Source: Winogradskyella marina
GTDB lineage: Bacteria > Bacteroidota > Bacteroidia > Flavobacteriales > Flavobacteriaceae
Direction of reading: 5' to 3'
NCBI RefSeq assembly: GCF_015645385.1
Contig: NZ_JADOET010000003.1
Span: 62,001 to 126,000 of the forward strand
Length of the DNA: 64,000 bases
Every line of letters begins with the position of its first letter. The first letter of the stretch is position 1. Position numbers and translations under genes: made by a program. This document shows positions 34,760 to 43,800 of this stretch, piece after piece. Below the pieces are notes generated by a model that saw nothing but the letters and a program-made list of their open reading frames with translations, had not been told where the DNA came from and ran no database searches.

Positions 34760-35302
34760 TTGATAAACGAATCGGAGTTTATAACGCGTTTAAAAAACCC
34801 TTTAACCAAAGAAGCCGCATATAGAGAATTATTACAACTCTATAAAGAACGCTTGTATTGGCATATTCGTAAAATTGTAATTAATCATGATGATGCAGAT
34901 GATGCGCTTCAGAATACATTCATAAAAGTGTATCGTAGCATTGATAAATTTAAAGGCGAAAGTCAATTATTTTCTTGGTTATATCGTATTGCTACAAACG
35001 AAGCAATCACATTAATAAATAAAAATGCGAAGCGCTTACAGATTAGCAATGAAGAGCATCAAACAAGAGCGATTAACAATTTGCGTGCAGATGTATATTT
35101 TGAAGGTGATGACATTCAACTAAAATTACAAAAAGCAATCGTAACCTTACCAGAAAAACAGCAACTGGTATTTAATATGCGCTATTTTGATGATTTAAAA
35201 TATAAAGATATGGCTGAAATATTAGACACAAGTGAAGGAGCTTTAAAAGCTTCTTATCATATTGCAGCTAAAAAAATTGAAGCCTTTTTAACCTCAGATT
35301 AA
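34760..35302 (+). CDS. ECF-type RNA polymerase sigma factor, TTG start
   Basis: 180 residues. Region 2 is visible in HDDADDALQNTFIKVYRSIDKFKGESQLFSWLYRIATNEA and region 4 in LPEKQQLVFNMRYFDDLKYKDMAEILDTSEGALKASYHIAAKKI. The start is a TTG with no ATG in the preceding open stretch, giving the family-like start INESEFITRLKNP. It leads a three-gene locus with an anti-sigma-like membrane protein and a periplasmic sensor, a common flavobacterial arrangement. Confidence 0.93.
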   Translation: MINESEFITRLKNPLTKEAAYRELLQLYKERLYWHIRKIVINHDDADDALQNTFIKVYRSIDKFKGESQLFSWLYRIATNEAITLINKNAKRLQISNEEHQTRAINNLRADVYFEGDDIQLKLQKAIVTLPEKQQLVFNMRYFDDLKYKDMAEILDTSEGALKASYHIAAKKIEAFLTSD

Positions 35303-35375
35303 ACCATTTAGACAATTTGAAGTCTTATTGATAGAAAACAGATTAAAAGATTTCCGAAATAGTAGGAAAGACAAC

Positions 35376-35879
35376 ATGAAAAAAAATAAGTTACATAACA
35401 TTACAACCTCAGGTTTTAAGACGCCAAAACATTATTTTGAGTCGTTTGAAGCTGATTTTTTTGAACGCTTAAATGAAAAAGAAGCTATTGAATCCTCAGA
35501 AAAGTCAGGTTATTCTGTTCCTGAAAATTATTTTGATACCATAGAAGGTAAAGTTTTAGACCAACTTCAAGATAAACAAGAACCACCTGTAATTCAATTA
35601 AAACCAAAACGCACACTATATTATCTCACTGGTATAGCAGCGAGTATTGTACTCTTATTTAGTTTAGTGTTTAATACGGATACTATTACTCTCGACACAA
35701 TAGAAACCTCAAGTATTGAAACGTTTTTATATCAAAACGAATATAGCAATGATGATTTTGCAACATTGTTTAATTCTAATGATATTTCAGAATCAGACTT
35801 TATTGACGTTAATATATCAGATGAAACCCTAAATCAATATTTAGAACATATAGACCCAGAAGATCTCATTTTAGAATAA
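35376..35879 (+). CDS. anti-sigma-like single-pass membrane protein
   Basis: 167 residues started at the ATG giving MKKNKLHNI; a TTG at 35328 would add 16 residues. Two copies of a short motif, KTPKHYFESFEADFFERL and SVPENYFDTIEGKVLDQL, lie in the cytoplasmic part and may bind the sigma factor. One membrane helix follows at about 79-97 and then an acidic C-terminus. There is no zinc-binding motif. It sits between the sigma gene and the sensor gene, the expected place for the anti-sigma. Confidence 0.72.
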   Translation: MKKNKLHNITTSGFKTPKHYFESFEADFFERLNEKEAIESSEKSGYSVPENYFDTIEGKVLDQLQDKQEPPVIQLKPKRTLYYLTGIAASIVLLFSLVFNTDTITLDTIETSSIETFLYQNEYSNDDFATLFNSNDISESDFIDVNISDETLNQYLEHIDPEDLILE

Positions 35880-35935
35880 TAATTATGACCTTTTCAAAGA
35901 AAAAATACGAATTCAATATTGTAAATAAAATTGCC

Positions 35936-36382
35936 ATGAGTAAAACATTACAATTAATACTGCTAGCTTTATTTGTTTCTGCAAATGCATTTGCACAACG
36001 GATAGATAAAAACAAGATTAAAGCTTTAAAAATAGCTCATATTACAGAACAAATGAATTTAACTGAAGCTGAAGCTCAAAAATTTTGGCCAATCTATAAT
36101 GCTAATGAAGATGCAGAAGATAAGTTAAAAGAACAATCTACAATTAGACGTAAATCCATAAATCCTGATGAATTATCAGAAAGTGAAGCTAAATCACTGT
36201 TGTTGAATATGGAAAAGATTGAAAAACAAAAAGTAGAATTACATTCAAAAATGCTTAGTGAACTGCTAGACGTTCTTCCGGCTAAAAAAATCATTAAGCT
36301 ATATCAGGCTGAGCGTTCCTTTAAACAAAAGTTGTTTGAAGAGTACAAAAAACGTCACGGAGGATCGAAACGCAATCGATAA
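35936..36382 (+). CDS. periplasmic Spy/CpxP-like sensor of the ECF sigma locus
   Basis: 148 residues from the ATG giving MSKTLQLILL; the longer frame from 35885 would bury the signal peptide. The signal peptide ends NAFAQ. The mature part is helical, charged and has the LTxxQ-like phrase MNLTEAEAQKFWPIYN, resembling flavobacterial proteins called sensor of ECF-type sigma factor. It probably senses envelope or metal stress and acts on the membrane anti-sigma encoded just upstream. Confidence 0.82.
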   Translation: MSKTLQLILLALFVSANAFAQRIDKNKIKALKIAHITEQMNLTEAEAQKFWPIYNANEDAEDKLKEQSTIRRKSINPDELSESEAKSLLLNMEKIEKQKVELHSKMLSELLDVLPAKKIIKLYQAERSFKQKLFEEYKKRHGGSKRNR

Positions 36383-36392
36383 CAAAACATCA

Positions 36393-36423
36393 AAAAAGGA
36401 AGCCATAACGGTTTCCTTTTTTT
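36393..36423. terminator. bidirectional terminator
   Basis: A 10-bp stem (aaaggaagcc with ggtttccttt, one G-U pair) with A and T runs. It overlaps the stop codon of the convergent beta-propeller gene. Confidence 0.83.
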
Positions 36424-37528
36424 ATTCACTAAAAGTCAATTTACTAATTCTACCTTTTCCTGCTGCGTAAGCCACGGAATCATTTAAAAACCGAATGGTA
36501 TAAAAGCCTTCATCACTTAAATGTTTCCAAGTATCACCTGAATTATTACTGTAATCAATACCTTTAAATCCAACAGCGACTAATTCTTTTCCGCGACTAT
36601 TAGGAATATATTGTACACAACTTCTATAACCTGGTCCTTTTCCGTTAGCGACAACTTGCCACGTTTTTCCACCGTCGCTGGTTCTAATCTTATTGCTTAA
36701 TGCATCGTTAGGCTTGGTATAATCACCTCCAATCGCGAATCCAATATTGTCGTCGTAAAAATCTATAGAATATATACCAGTGGTTTCTACACCTTGAATA
36801 ATTGGTGTTTCATAAACTTCCCAAGTCTTTCCTCTATCTGGTGAATACATCACTCGACTAGCTTTTCCACCTGTCGCAACCCAAGTATGGTCGCCAACTA
36901 TAGCAATATTAGTATCGCTCGCTGCAAAAGCCGCTTCGCCTTCTTTGGCTTTTGGTAAATCATCGCAAGATAATTTTGTCCATGTTTCACCTCCATCTCT
37001 TGTAATGATGATACTCATACAGTCTTCTGTTGGGTCACCAATAGCAATGCCCTCTTGGTCATTCCAGAAATCCATGGAATCGTAGAAGGCTTTTGGGTGA
37101 TTTTCTTGGTAGACTATTTCTCTATTATTAGAATTATATTTAGTTAAAATAGCAGGACTTCCAGCTGTGATAGTAAAAAGTGCATCATCATTTTTTTTAA
37201 TACCTCTTAATTCATAACCAGTTGTGTCGCTATTCATATTTCTAAAAATGTTTCCATCATAATTATGAGTTAGCTCTTCATATCGTTTAAAAACATTAGA
37301 GCCATTCACTAGAGAGTCTAGTTCTAATAAATTCCAATTACCTGTATAGCCATCCGAACCAGCAAACCATATCCTGTTATTTGAAATTTCTATTGCCCTA
37401 ACATTCAATATTGAATCTTGTAGTAAAGATTCAATTTGAACCTTAGAAATATTCCTAACTTTTATTGGTTCTTCTATTTTACAAGAATAAAACCCAATAA
37501 ATAAAATGCAAACGATAAATAATCTCAT
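36422..37528 (-). CDS. BNR/Asp-box beta-propeller lipoprotein (YCF48-like)
   Basis: 368 residues from the ATG at 37528; a TTG nine bases upstream is the alternative. The signal peptide ends in a lipobox (FYSC). At least three Asp-box motifs are visible, TRDGGETWTKL, SPDRGKTWEVY and TSDGGKTWQVV, plus a late NNSGDTWKHL. They mark blades of a sialidase-like or photosystem-assembly-factor-like propeller. None of the sialidase arginine triad is evident, so a binding or assembly role is more likely than glycosidase activity. Confidence 0.83.
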   Translation of the reverse strand: MRLFIVCILFIGFYSCKIEEPIKVRNISKVQIESLLQDSILNVRAIEISNNRIWFAGSDGYTGNWNLLELDSLVNGSNVFKRYEELTHNYDGNIFRNMNSDTTGYELRGIKKNDDALFTITAGSPAILTKYNSNNREIVYQENHPKAFYDSMDFWNDQEGIAIGDPTEDCMSIIITRDGGETWTKLSCDDLPKAKEGEAAFAASDTNIAIVGDHTWVATGGKASRVMYSPDRGKTWEVYETPIIQGVETTGIYSIDFYDDNIGFAIGGDYTKPNDALSNKIRTSDGGKTWQVVANGKGPGYRSCVQYIPNSRGKELVAVGFKGIDYSNNSGDTWKHLSDEGFYTIRFLNDSVAYAAGKGRISKLTFSE

Positions 37529-37603
37529 ACCCTTCAATTTTCCCTAAAAATAGAAAAGCTTAACAAAATAACAGTTATTCATTCTAACAAATAAACAAAT
37601 GCT

Positions 37604-37611
37604 TACCTTTG
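37604..37611 (+). promoter_or_regulatory. TACCTTTG, candidate -7 element for the RsmB-like gene
   Basis: Matches TAnnTTTG followed by CAC and lies 60 bp before the ATG. Confidence 0.42.
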
Positions 37612-37649
37612 CACGTTCGTTTTTTACGTACACAACTAAAAAACTAACA

Positions 37650-37670
37650 CTGCATACTGAATACTAAAAC
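37650..37670. repeat. solo 7-nt tandem repeat (CTGAATA type)
   Basis: Three consecutive heptamers CTGCATA, CTGAATA and CTAAAAC occupy the leader just before the methyltransferase ATG. The 7-nt period is like that of the arms around the S23 genes. Confidence 0.4.
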
Positions 37671-37671
37671 A

Positions 37672-38883
37672 ATGAGATTACATAGAAATTTATGCTTTGC
37701 CGTAATTGACGGCTTACACCTTATCTTTAATGAAGGTGAATACGCAGACAAAGTCATACAACAATTATTAAAACGCGATAAACGTTGGGGAAGCCGAGAC
37801 AGAGGTTTTGTTGCTGAAACGGTATACACAATCGTACGTTACCAAAGACTTTATGCTGAAATTGCGGATGTAAAAGCACCATACGACAGAGATAATTTAT
37901 GGAGACTATTTGCGGTTTGGGCAACACTAAAAGGTATTAAATTACCAGATTGGAAATACTTTACAGAGACTCCAACCCGAAAAATAAAAGGGCGTTTTGA
38001 CGAGTTGTCTAAAATCAGAAAATTCCGCGAATCTATTCCAGATTGGATAGATGAATTAGGTGTGGCTGAATTAGGCGAAGCTGAATGGACAAAAGAAATA
38101 GCCAAACAAAACGAGCAAGCTGATGTTGTTCTTAGAGTCAATACGTTAAAAACGACTAAAAAAGATTTACAGCTCAAGTTAGAATCTGAAAATATTGAAA
38201 CTGAGGTTTTACCAAATCATCCTTCTGCATTAAAATTAAAAGAACGTGCCAACGTTTTTGTTACAGAAGCTTTTAAAAATGGTTGGTTTGAAGTGCAAGA
38301 TGCATCCTCACAATTAGTTGCCGATTATTTAGACGTAAAACCAGGCATGAAAGTCGTAGATGTTTGTGCTGGTGCAGGCGGAAAAACATTACACTTGGCA
38401 TCCCTAATGGAAAACAAAGGTCAAGTCATTGCCATGGATATTTACGAAAGTAAATTGAAAAAACTCAAAATTAGAGCACGTAGAAATGGGGTTCATAATA
38501 TTGAAATGAAAGTCATAGATTCTACAAAACCGATTAAGAAATTACACGGAAAAGCCGATCGATTATTAATTGACGCACCTTGTTCTGGATTAGGAGTTTT
38601 ACGACGTAATCCAGATGCCAAATGGAAACTCCAACCAGAATTCATTGAGAATATTAAACAAACGCAAGCTGAAGTTTTAGAACAATACTCTAAAATGGTT
38701 AAGTCTGGCGGAAAAATGGTGTATGCAACCTGCTCTGTATTGCCATCAGAAAATCAGAAACAAGTTGAAAAATTCTTGACGTCAGAAGCAGGAAAAGAAT
38801 TCACCTTTGTAAAAGATAAAAAAGTATTAGCCTACAAATCTGGTTTTGACGGATTTTATATGGCATTACTTGAAAAGAAATAA
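37672..38883 (+). CDS. RsmB/NOP-family RNA m5C methyltransferase
   Basis: 403 residues; transfers methyl from S-adenosylmethionine to C5 of cytosine in rRNA or tRNA. The SAM site is VVDVCAGAGGKT (about 226-237). The two catalytic cysteines are in DAPCSGLGVLRRNPDAKW and YATCSVLPSENQ. An N-terminal NusB-like helical region (about 1-130) is present as in RsmB. The exact target cytosine cannot be read from sequence. It appears to be transcribed alone. Confidence 0.92.
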   Translation: MRLHRNLCFAVIDGLHLIFNEGEYADKVIQQLLKRDKRWGSRDRGFVAETVYTIVRYQRLYAEIADVKAPYDRDNLWRLFAVWATLKGIKLPDWKYFTETPTRKIKGRFDELSKIRKFRESIPDWIDELGVAELGEAEWTKEIAKQNEQADVVLRVNTLKTTKKDLQLKLESENIETEVLPNHPSALKLKERANVFVTEAFKNGWFEVQDASSQLVADYLDVKPGMKVVDVCAGAGGKTLHLASLMENKGQVIAMDIYESKLKKLKIRARRNGVHNIEMKVIDSTKPIKKLHGKADRLLIDAPCSGLGVLRRNPDAKWKLQPEFIENIKQTQAEVLEQYSKMVKSGGKMVYATCSVLPSENQKQVEKFLTSEAGKEFTFVKDKKVLAYKSGFDGFYMALLEKK

Positions 38884-38915
38884 CCCTATACAATTTACTT
38901 AAAAAAACACGACAA

Positions 38916-40700
38916 ATGAAACACCTATACCTTCTATTTTTACTTGCTACAAGTATTACATTTGCTCAAATTCCTTCAAATTATTACGATAGCGCAGATG
39001 GATTAACTGGTTTTGAATTAAAAACAGAATTAAAATCTATTATTACCAATGGTCATAACGATCAAGGTTATGGTGGATTGTATACTGGTTATGCAACAGT
39101 ATATGTTGACAATATGGAAGAAAGTGGTTATGAAAATGATGGATCACTTTTAATGTATTACACAGAAAACCCAAATGGACCAGACCCTTATTCTTTTTTC
39201 CTTGGGACTAACCAATGTGGAAATTATAATTCTGAAAATGATTGTTATAATCGTGAACATATAGTACCACAAAGTTCTTTTGGAAGCGCTTCACCAATGA
39301 AAAACGACATTTTCCATGTGGTACCAAGTGATGGTTATGCCAATGGTAAACGCAGTAGTCATCCTTTTGGAACCGTTGACTCTGCAACATGGACATCTTT
39401 AAATGGATCTAAATTAGGATCAAGTAATGTACCTGGATATTCAGGAACAGTTTTCGAGCCGATCGATGAGTTTAAAGGAGATATCGCTAGAGCCATACTT
39501 TATTTTGTAACACGTTATGAAAATGGTGTTGATGGTTATACCAGCTTTGATATGTTTAATGGAACTGAAAATCAAGCATTAGAAAATTGGGCAGTGGATA
39601 TGTTATTAGATTGGCATTACAATGTAGATCCTGTAGATCAAAGAGAACGCGATAGAAATGATGCTGCTTATGATTTTCAAGGCAATGCAAACCCATTTGT
39701 TGACCACCCAGAATATGCAAATATGATTTGGAATCCTACTCCAGATACTGAAGCGCCTACAAACCCTACGAATTTAGTAGCTTCTAATCCAACTGACAAT
39801 TCTATTGCTTTAAGTTGGACAGCATCAACCGATAATATTGGAGTGGTTTCTTATGATGTTTATATGGATGGAACTTTTTCATCTAACACTACAAATACAA
39901 CAGCAACAATAGCTGGACTATCACCTGAAACAGAATATTGTTTTACTGTAAAAGCTAAAGATGCTGCTAATAATACTTCTGGGTTTAGTAACCAAGATTG
40001 TGAAACAACAACTGATAACGGAACTATTGGTTCGGACTGCCTCACAGAAACTTTTGAAAATTTAGAAACGAACATCGGGTCTTATTCTGACGTAACTTGG
40101 ACTGGCGACGATGGTGGTATTTGGAATGCAACAGAGGCTAGAACGGATCAAACCTTAAATAATGCTGCGATTACCATTAGAGATGGCGCATTAACATTAC
40201 CTACAACCTCTGGAGGAATTGGATCATTAACCGTAACAACAAAACGTGTTTTTAGTGGAGGTGATGGAACATTCGATGTAAATGTAAACGGAACATTTGT
40301 TGGAACAATTGCTTATGGTGTCGACGAACAAACAATTACAATTCCAAATATAAACATAGAAAATAATGTTTCTGTAGTTTTCGATAATAATAGTGGTGCT
40401 GGAAACAGGGTTATGTTCGACGACCTGTCTTATACGTGCTACTCAGAATTAAGTATTGAAGACTTTGACATAGATTCTGTAAAATTATTTCCAAATCCGG
40501 TTAAAAATAATCTAACTGTAGATTTAAAATCAAACGTAGATACTAATATCGAAATTTTTGATATTCTTGGAAAGCGTGTATTAAAAAATACGATAAGTAA
40601 AACAAGCACTTTAAATCTTCAAGCTTTAAATAAAGGAATTTATATTGTAAAAATTACACAAGGTAATTCTAAGATCACTAGGAAACTTGTAAAGCAATAG
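38916..40700 (+). CDS. secreted endonuclease I with FN3 and T9SS sorting domain
   Basis: 594 residues. The signal peptide ends TFAQ near residue 18. The endonuclease_1 domain (about 20-275) carries the His-Me finger motif NREHIVPQSSF and the later FHVVPSDGYANGKRS. A fibronectin type III domain follows (about 286-368, TNPTNLVASNPTDNSIALSWTA), then a beta domain ending at about 508, then a type A T9SS sorting domain (about 520-594, VKLFPNPVKNNL...RKLVKQ). It would degrade extracellular DNA at the cell surface, giving phosphate or nucleosides. Confidence 0.92.
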   Translation: MKHLYLLFLLATSITFAQIPSNYYDSADGLTGFELKTELKSIITNGHNDQGYGGLYTGYATVYVDNMEESGYENDGSLLMYYTENPNGPDPYSFFLGTNQCGNYNSENDCYNREHIVPQSSFGSASPMKNDIFHVVPSDGYANGKRSSHPFGTVDSATWTSLNGSKLGSSNVPGYSGTVFEPIDEFKGDIARAILYFVTRYENGVDGYTSFDMFNGTENQALENWAVDMLLDWHYNVDPVDQRERDRNDAAYDFQGNANPFVDHPEYANMIWNPTPDTEAPTNPTNLVASNPTDNSIALSWTASTDNIGVVSYDVYMDGTFSSNTTNTTATIAGLSPETEYCFTVKAKDAANNTSGFSNQDCETTTDNGTIGSDCLTETFENLETNIGSYSDVTWTGDDGGIWNATEARTDQTLNNAAITIRDGALTLPTTSGGIGSLTVTTKRVFSGGDGTFDVNVNGTFVGTIAYGVDEQTITIPNINIENNVSVVFDNNSGAGNRVMFDDLSYTCYSELSIEDFDIDSVKLFPNPVKNNLTVDLKSNVDTNIEIFDILGKRVLKNTISKTSTLNLQALNKGIYIVKITQGNSKITRKLVKQ

Positions 40701-40715
40701 TTTTCAATATAGCAA

Positions 40716-40767
40716 CAAAAAAGCAGCTAATCTCTGAGCATAGTCTAAGTGTAGCTGCTTTTTTTAT
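40716..40767 (+). terminator. terminator after endonuclease I gene
   Basis: An A run and aagcagcta pair with tagctgctt and a T run. The loop is about 22 nt, longer than usual, but the stem is perfect and directly follows the gene. Confidence 0.75.
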
Positions 40768-40834
40768 GTTTAAAACTTGTTGAATACTTCGCAATTTGAA
40801 ATTCAAATACTATAGAGAATATCACAAAATGAAT

Positions 40835-40842
40835 TAACTTTG
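40835..40842 (+). promoter_or_regulatory. TAACTTTG, candidate -7 element for purL
   Basis: Matches TAnnTTTG followed by CA, 33 bp before the purL ATG. Confidence 0.45.
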
Positions 40843-40875
40843 CATTTTATTTTTCACATCTAACATCCCATATAA

Positions 40876-43800
40876 ATGATTCATTTCTTCGGAAACCAAA
40901 ACAGTAAGGTATTTGCTGTTCAAGCAACAAAAGAATTATCAACAGCAACCATTTCTAAATTGACATGGTTATTTGGCGACCAACCAAAAATAGAACAAGC
41001 ATCAATCGATGCTTTTTTTGTTGGACCAAGAGCAGCAATGATTACACCTTGGAGTACAAATGCTGTTGAAATAACCCAAAACATGGGAATAGAAGGCATT
41101 CTAAGAATTGAAGAGTTTTCTTCAATAACTGAAGACTTCAAAGATTTCGACCCTATGATTTCTGAAAAATATCAACGTTTACATCAAGAGATCTTTACTA
41201 TCGATATTCAACCTGAAGCCATTCTTAATATTGAAAACATTTCAGAGTATAACCAGCAAGAAGGCTTATCATTAAGTGACGAAGAAGTAGCATATCTTGA
41301 AGGTGTGTCTAAAAAAATAGGACGACCTTTAACGGATTCTGAAGTCTTTGGATTTTCACAAGTGAATTCAGAACACTGTAGACACAAAATATTCAACGGC
41401 ACATTTGTAATAGATGGTGAAGAAAAAGAAACGTCGCTTTTCAAATTGATTAAAGAAACATCGAAGCAAAATCCTAACGATATTGTTTCTGCATACAAGG
41501 ACAATGTCGCGTTCATAAAAGGCCCTGTTGTAGAACAATTTGCTCCTACTCGTGCAGATGTTCCAGATTATTATACGACTAAAAATTACGAGTCTGTAAT
41601 TTCATTAAAAGCAGAGACACACAACTTTCCAACAACTGTAGAACCTTTTAATGGAGCTGCAACAGGTTCTGGTGGAGAAATTAGAGATAGATTAGCTGGC
41701 GGAAAAGGTTCTTTACCATTAGCAGGAACAGCGGTTTACATGACCTCCTACTCTCGATTAGAAGAAGAGCGACCATGGGAAAAAGCATTTCCTGAACGCA
41801 AATGGCTGTACCAAACTCCAATGGATATTTTAATAAAAGCCAGTAATGGAGCTTCTGATTTTGGAAACAAATTTGGACAACCGTTAATCTGTGGATCTGT
41901 TTTAACTTTTGAACATCAAGATCAAAATGGTAAGATTGGTTACGATAAAGTGATTATGCAAGCTGGTGGTATTGGTTATGGAAAAGCAGAACAAGCATTA
42001 AAAGACACACCTCAAGAAGGCGATAAAATAGTCATTCTAGGTGGAGATAATTATAGAATTGGTATGGGAGGAGCTGCGGTTTCCTCAGCTGACACTGGTG
42101 CTTTAGCTTCAGGAATTGAACTAAATGCTGTGCAACGTTCTAACCCTGAAATGCAAAAACGTGCTGCAAATGCTGTTCGAGGTATGGTAGAAAGCGATGA
42201 AAATCATATCGTTTCTATTCACGATCATGGAGCTGGTGGACACCTCAACTGTTTATCTGAATTGGTTGAAGATACAGGTGGAAAAATCGATTTAGATAAA
42301 TTACCTGTAGGTGATCCAACCTTATCTTCTAAAGAAATTATTGGTAACGAATCTCAAGAGCGTATGGGATTAGTTATTGGAGATAAACATTTAGAAACTT
42401 TACATAAAATTGCAGATCGCGAACGTTCTCCAATTTATGATGTCGGAGAAGTTACCGGAAAACACCGTTTTACTTTTGAGTCTAAAACTACTGGAGAAAA
42501 ACCAATGGATTTAGCCTTAGAAGATATGTTTGGTAGTTCTCCAAAAACCATCATGAATGATGTTACCGTTGAAAAAAATTACAACGGCATTTCATACGAC
42601 ACCTCTAAATTTTACGATTATATAGATCAAGTAGTACAACTCGAAGCTGTAGCTTGTAAAGATTGGTTGACTAATAAAGTGGATCGTTGTGTTGGTGGTA
42701 AAGTCGCCAAACAACAATGTGTTGGCCCTTTGCAAATCCCTTTAAATAATGTTGGTGTAATGGCACTTGATTTTAAAGGCAAAGAAGGTATTGCCACAAG
42801 TATAGGCCACTCTCCTATTTCTGGATTAATTAACCCAATAGCTGGTAGCCGTAATTCGATTGCAGAAGCTTTAACGAATATCATTTGGGCGCCTTTAAAA
42901 GACGGTTTACAGAGTGTATCATTATCTGCAAACTGGATGTGGCCGTGTAAAAACGAAGGTGAAGATGCTCGCCTATATGAAGCGGTTAAAGCCATTTCAG
43001 AATTCTCAATCGATTTAGGTATTAACGTACCAACGGGAAAGGATTCCTTATCCATGAAACAGAAATATCCTGATGGTGATGTGATTTCACCTGGAACCGT
43101 GATAATTTCTGCTGCCGGAAATTGTAATGATATTTCTAATGTCGTAGAACCTGTGTTCCAAAAAGGAAAAGGATCTATTTATTATATCAACGTATCTCAA
43201 GATTCTTATGAATTGGGTGGAAGTTCTTTTGCGCAAATCAACAATAAAATAGGAAATACAACACCTAGTGTAAAAAGTGCAGCTTATGTTAAAACTGTTT
43301 TCAATACGATTCAAAATTTAATAAAAGACAATAAAATCGTTGCAGGACACGATGTCGCTTCAGGTGGATTGATTACAACCTTATTAGAAATGTGTTTTGC
43401 CGATACTAATTTGGGAGCCGAATTAGATATTACAAGCCTCAACGAAAAAGATGCATTTAAAGTGTTATTTGCCGAAAATGCAGGTCTTGTTTTTCAATCT
43501 GAAGATGACACCATTGAAACAGAATTATCTAACGCTAACATTGATTTCCATAAATTAGGAAACGTTACTGAAAGTGATGTTTTAGGAATCATAAACGGAA
43601 ATGAAGTTTTTACCATGACAGTTTCGAGATTAAGAGACATGTGGTTTAAGACCTCTTACCTACTCGATCAAAAGCAAACCGCGAATGGTTTAGCAAAGGA
43701 TAGATTTGATAATTATAAAAATCAGGCTTTAGATTTTAAATTTCCAACGCATTTTTCAGGAAAACTACCTGTCATTTCGAGCGAAGCTGAGAAATCTCGC

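Noticed and set aside
42627..43055. 142-residue minus-strand frame inside purL
   Set aside because: Lies fully within a conserved enzyme; composition is that of an antisense shadow, with no domain.
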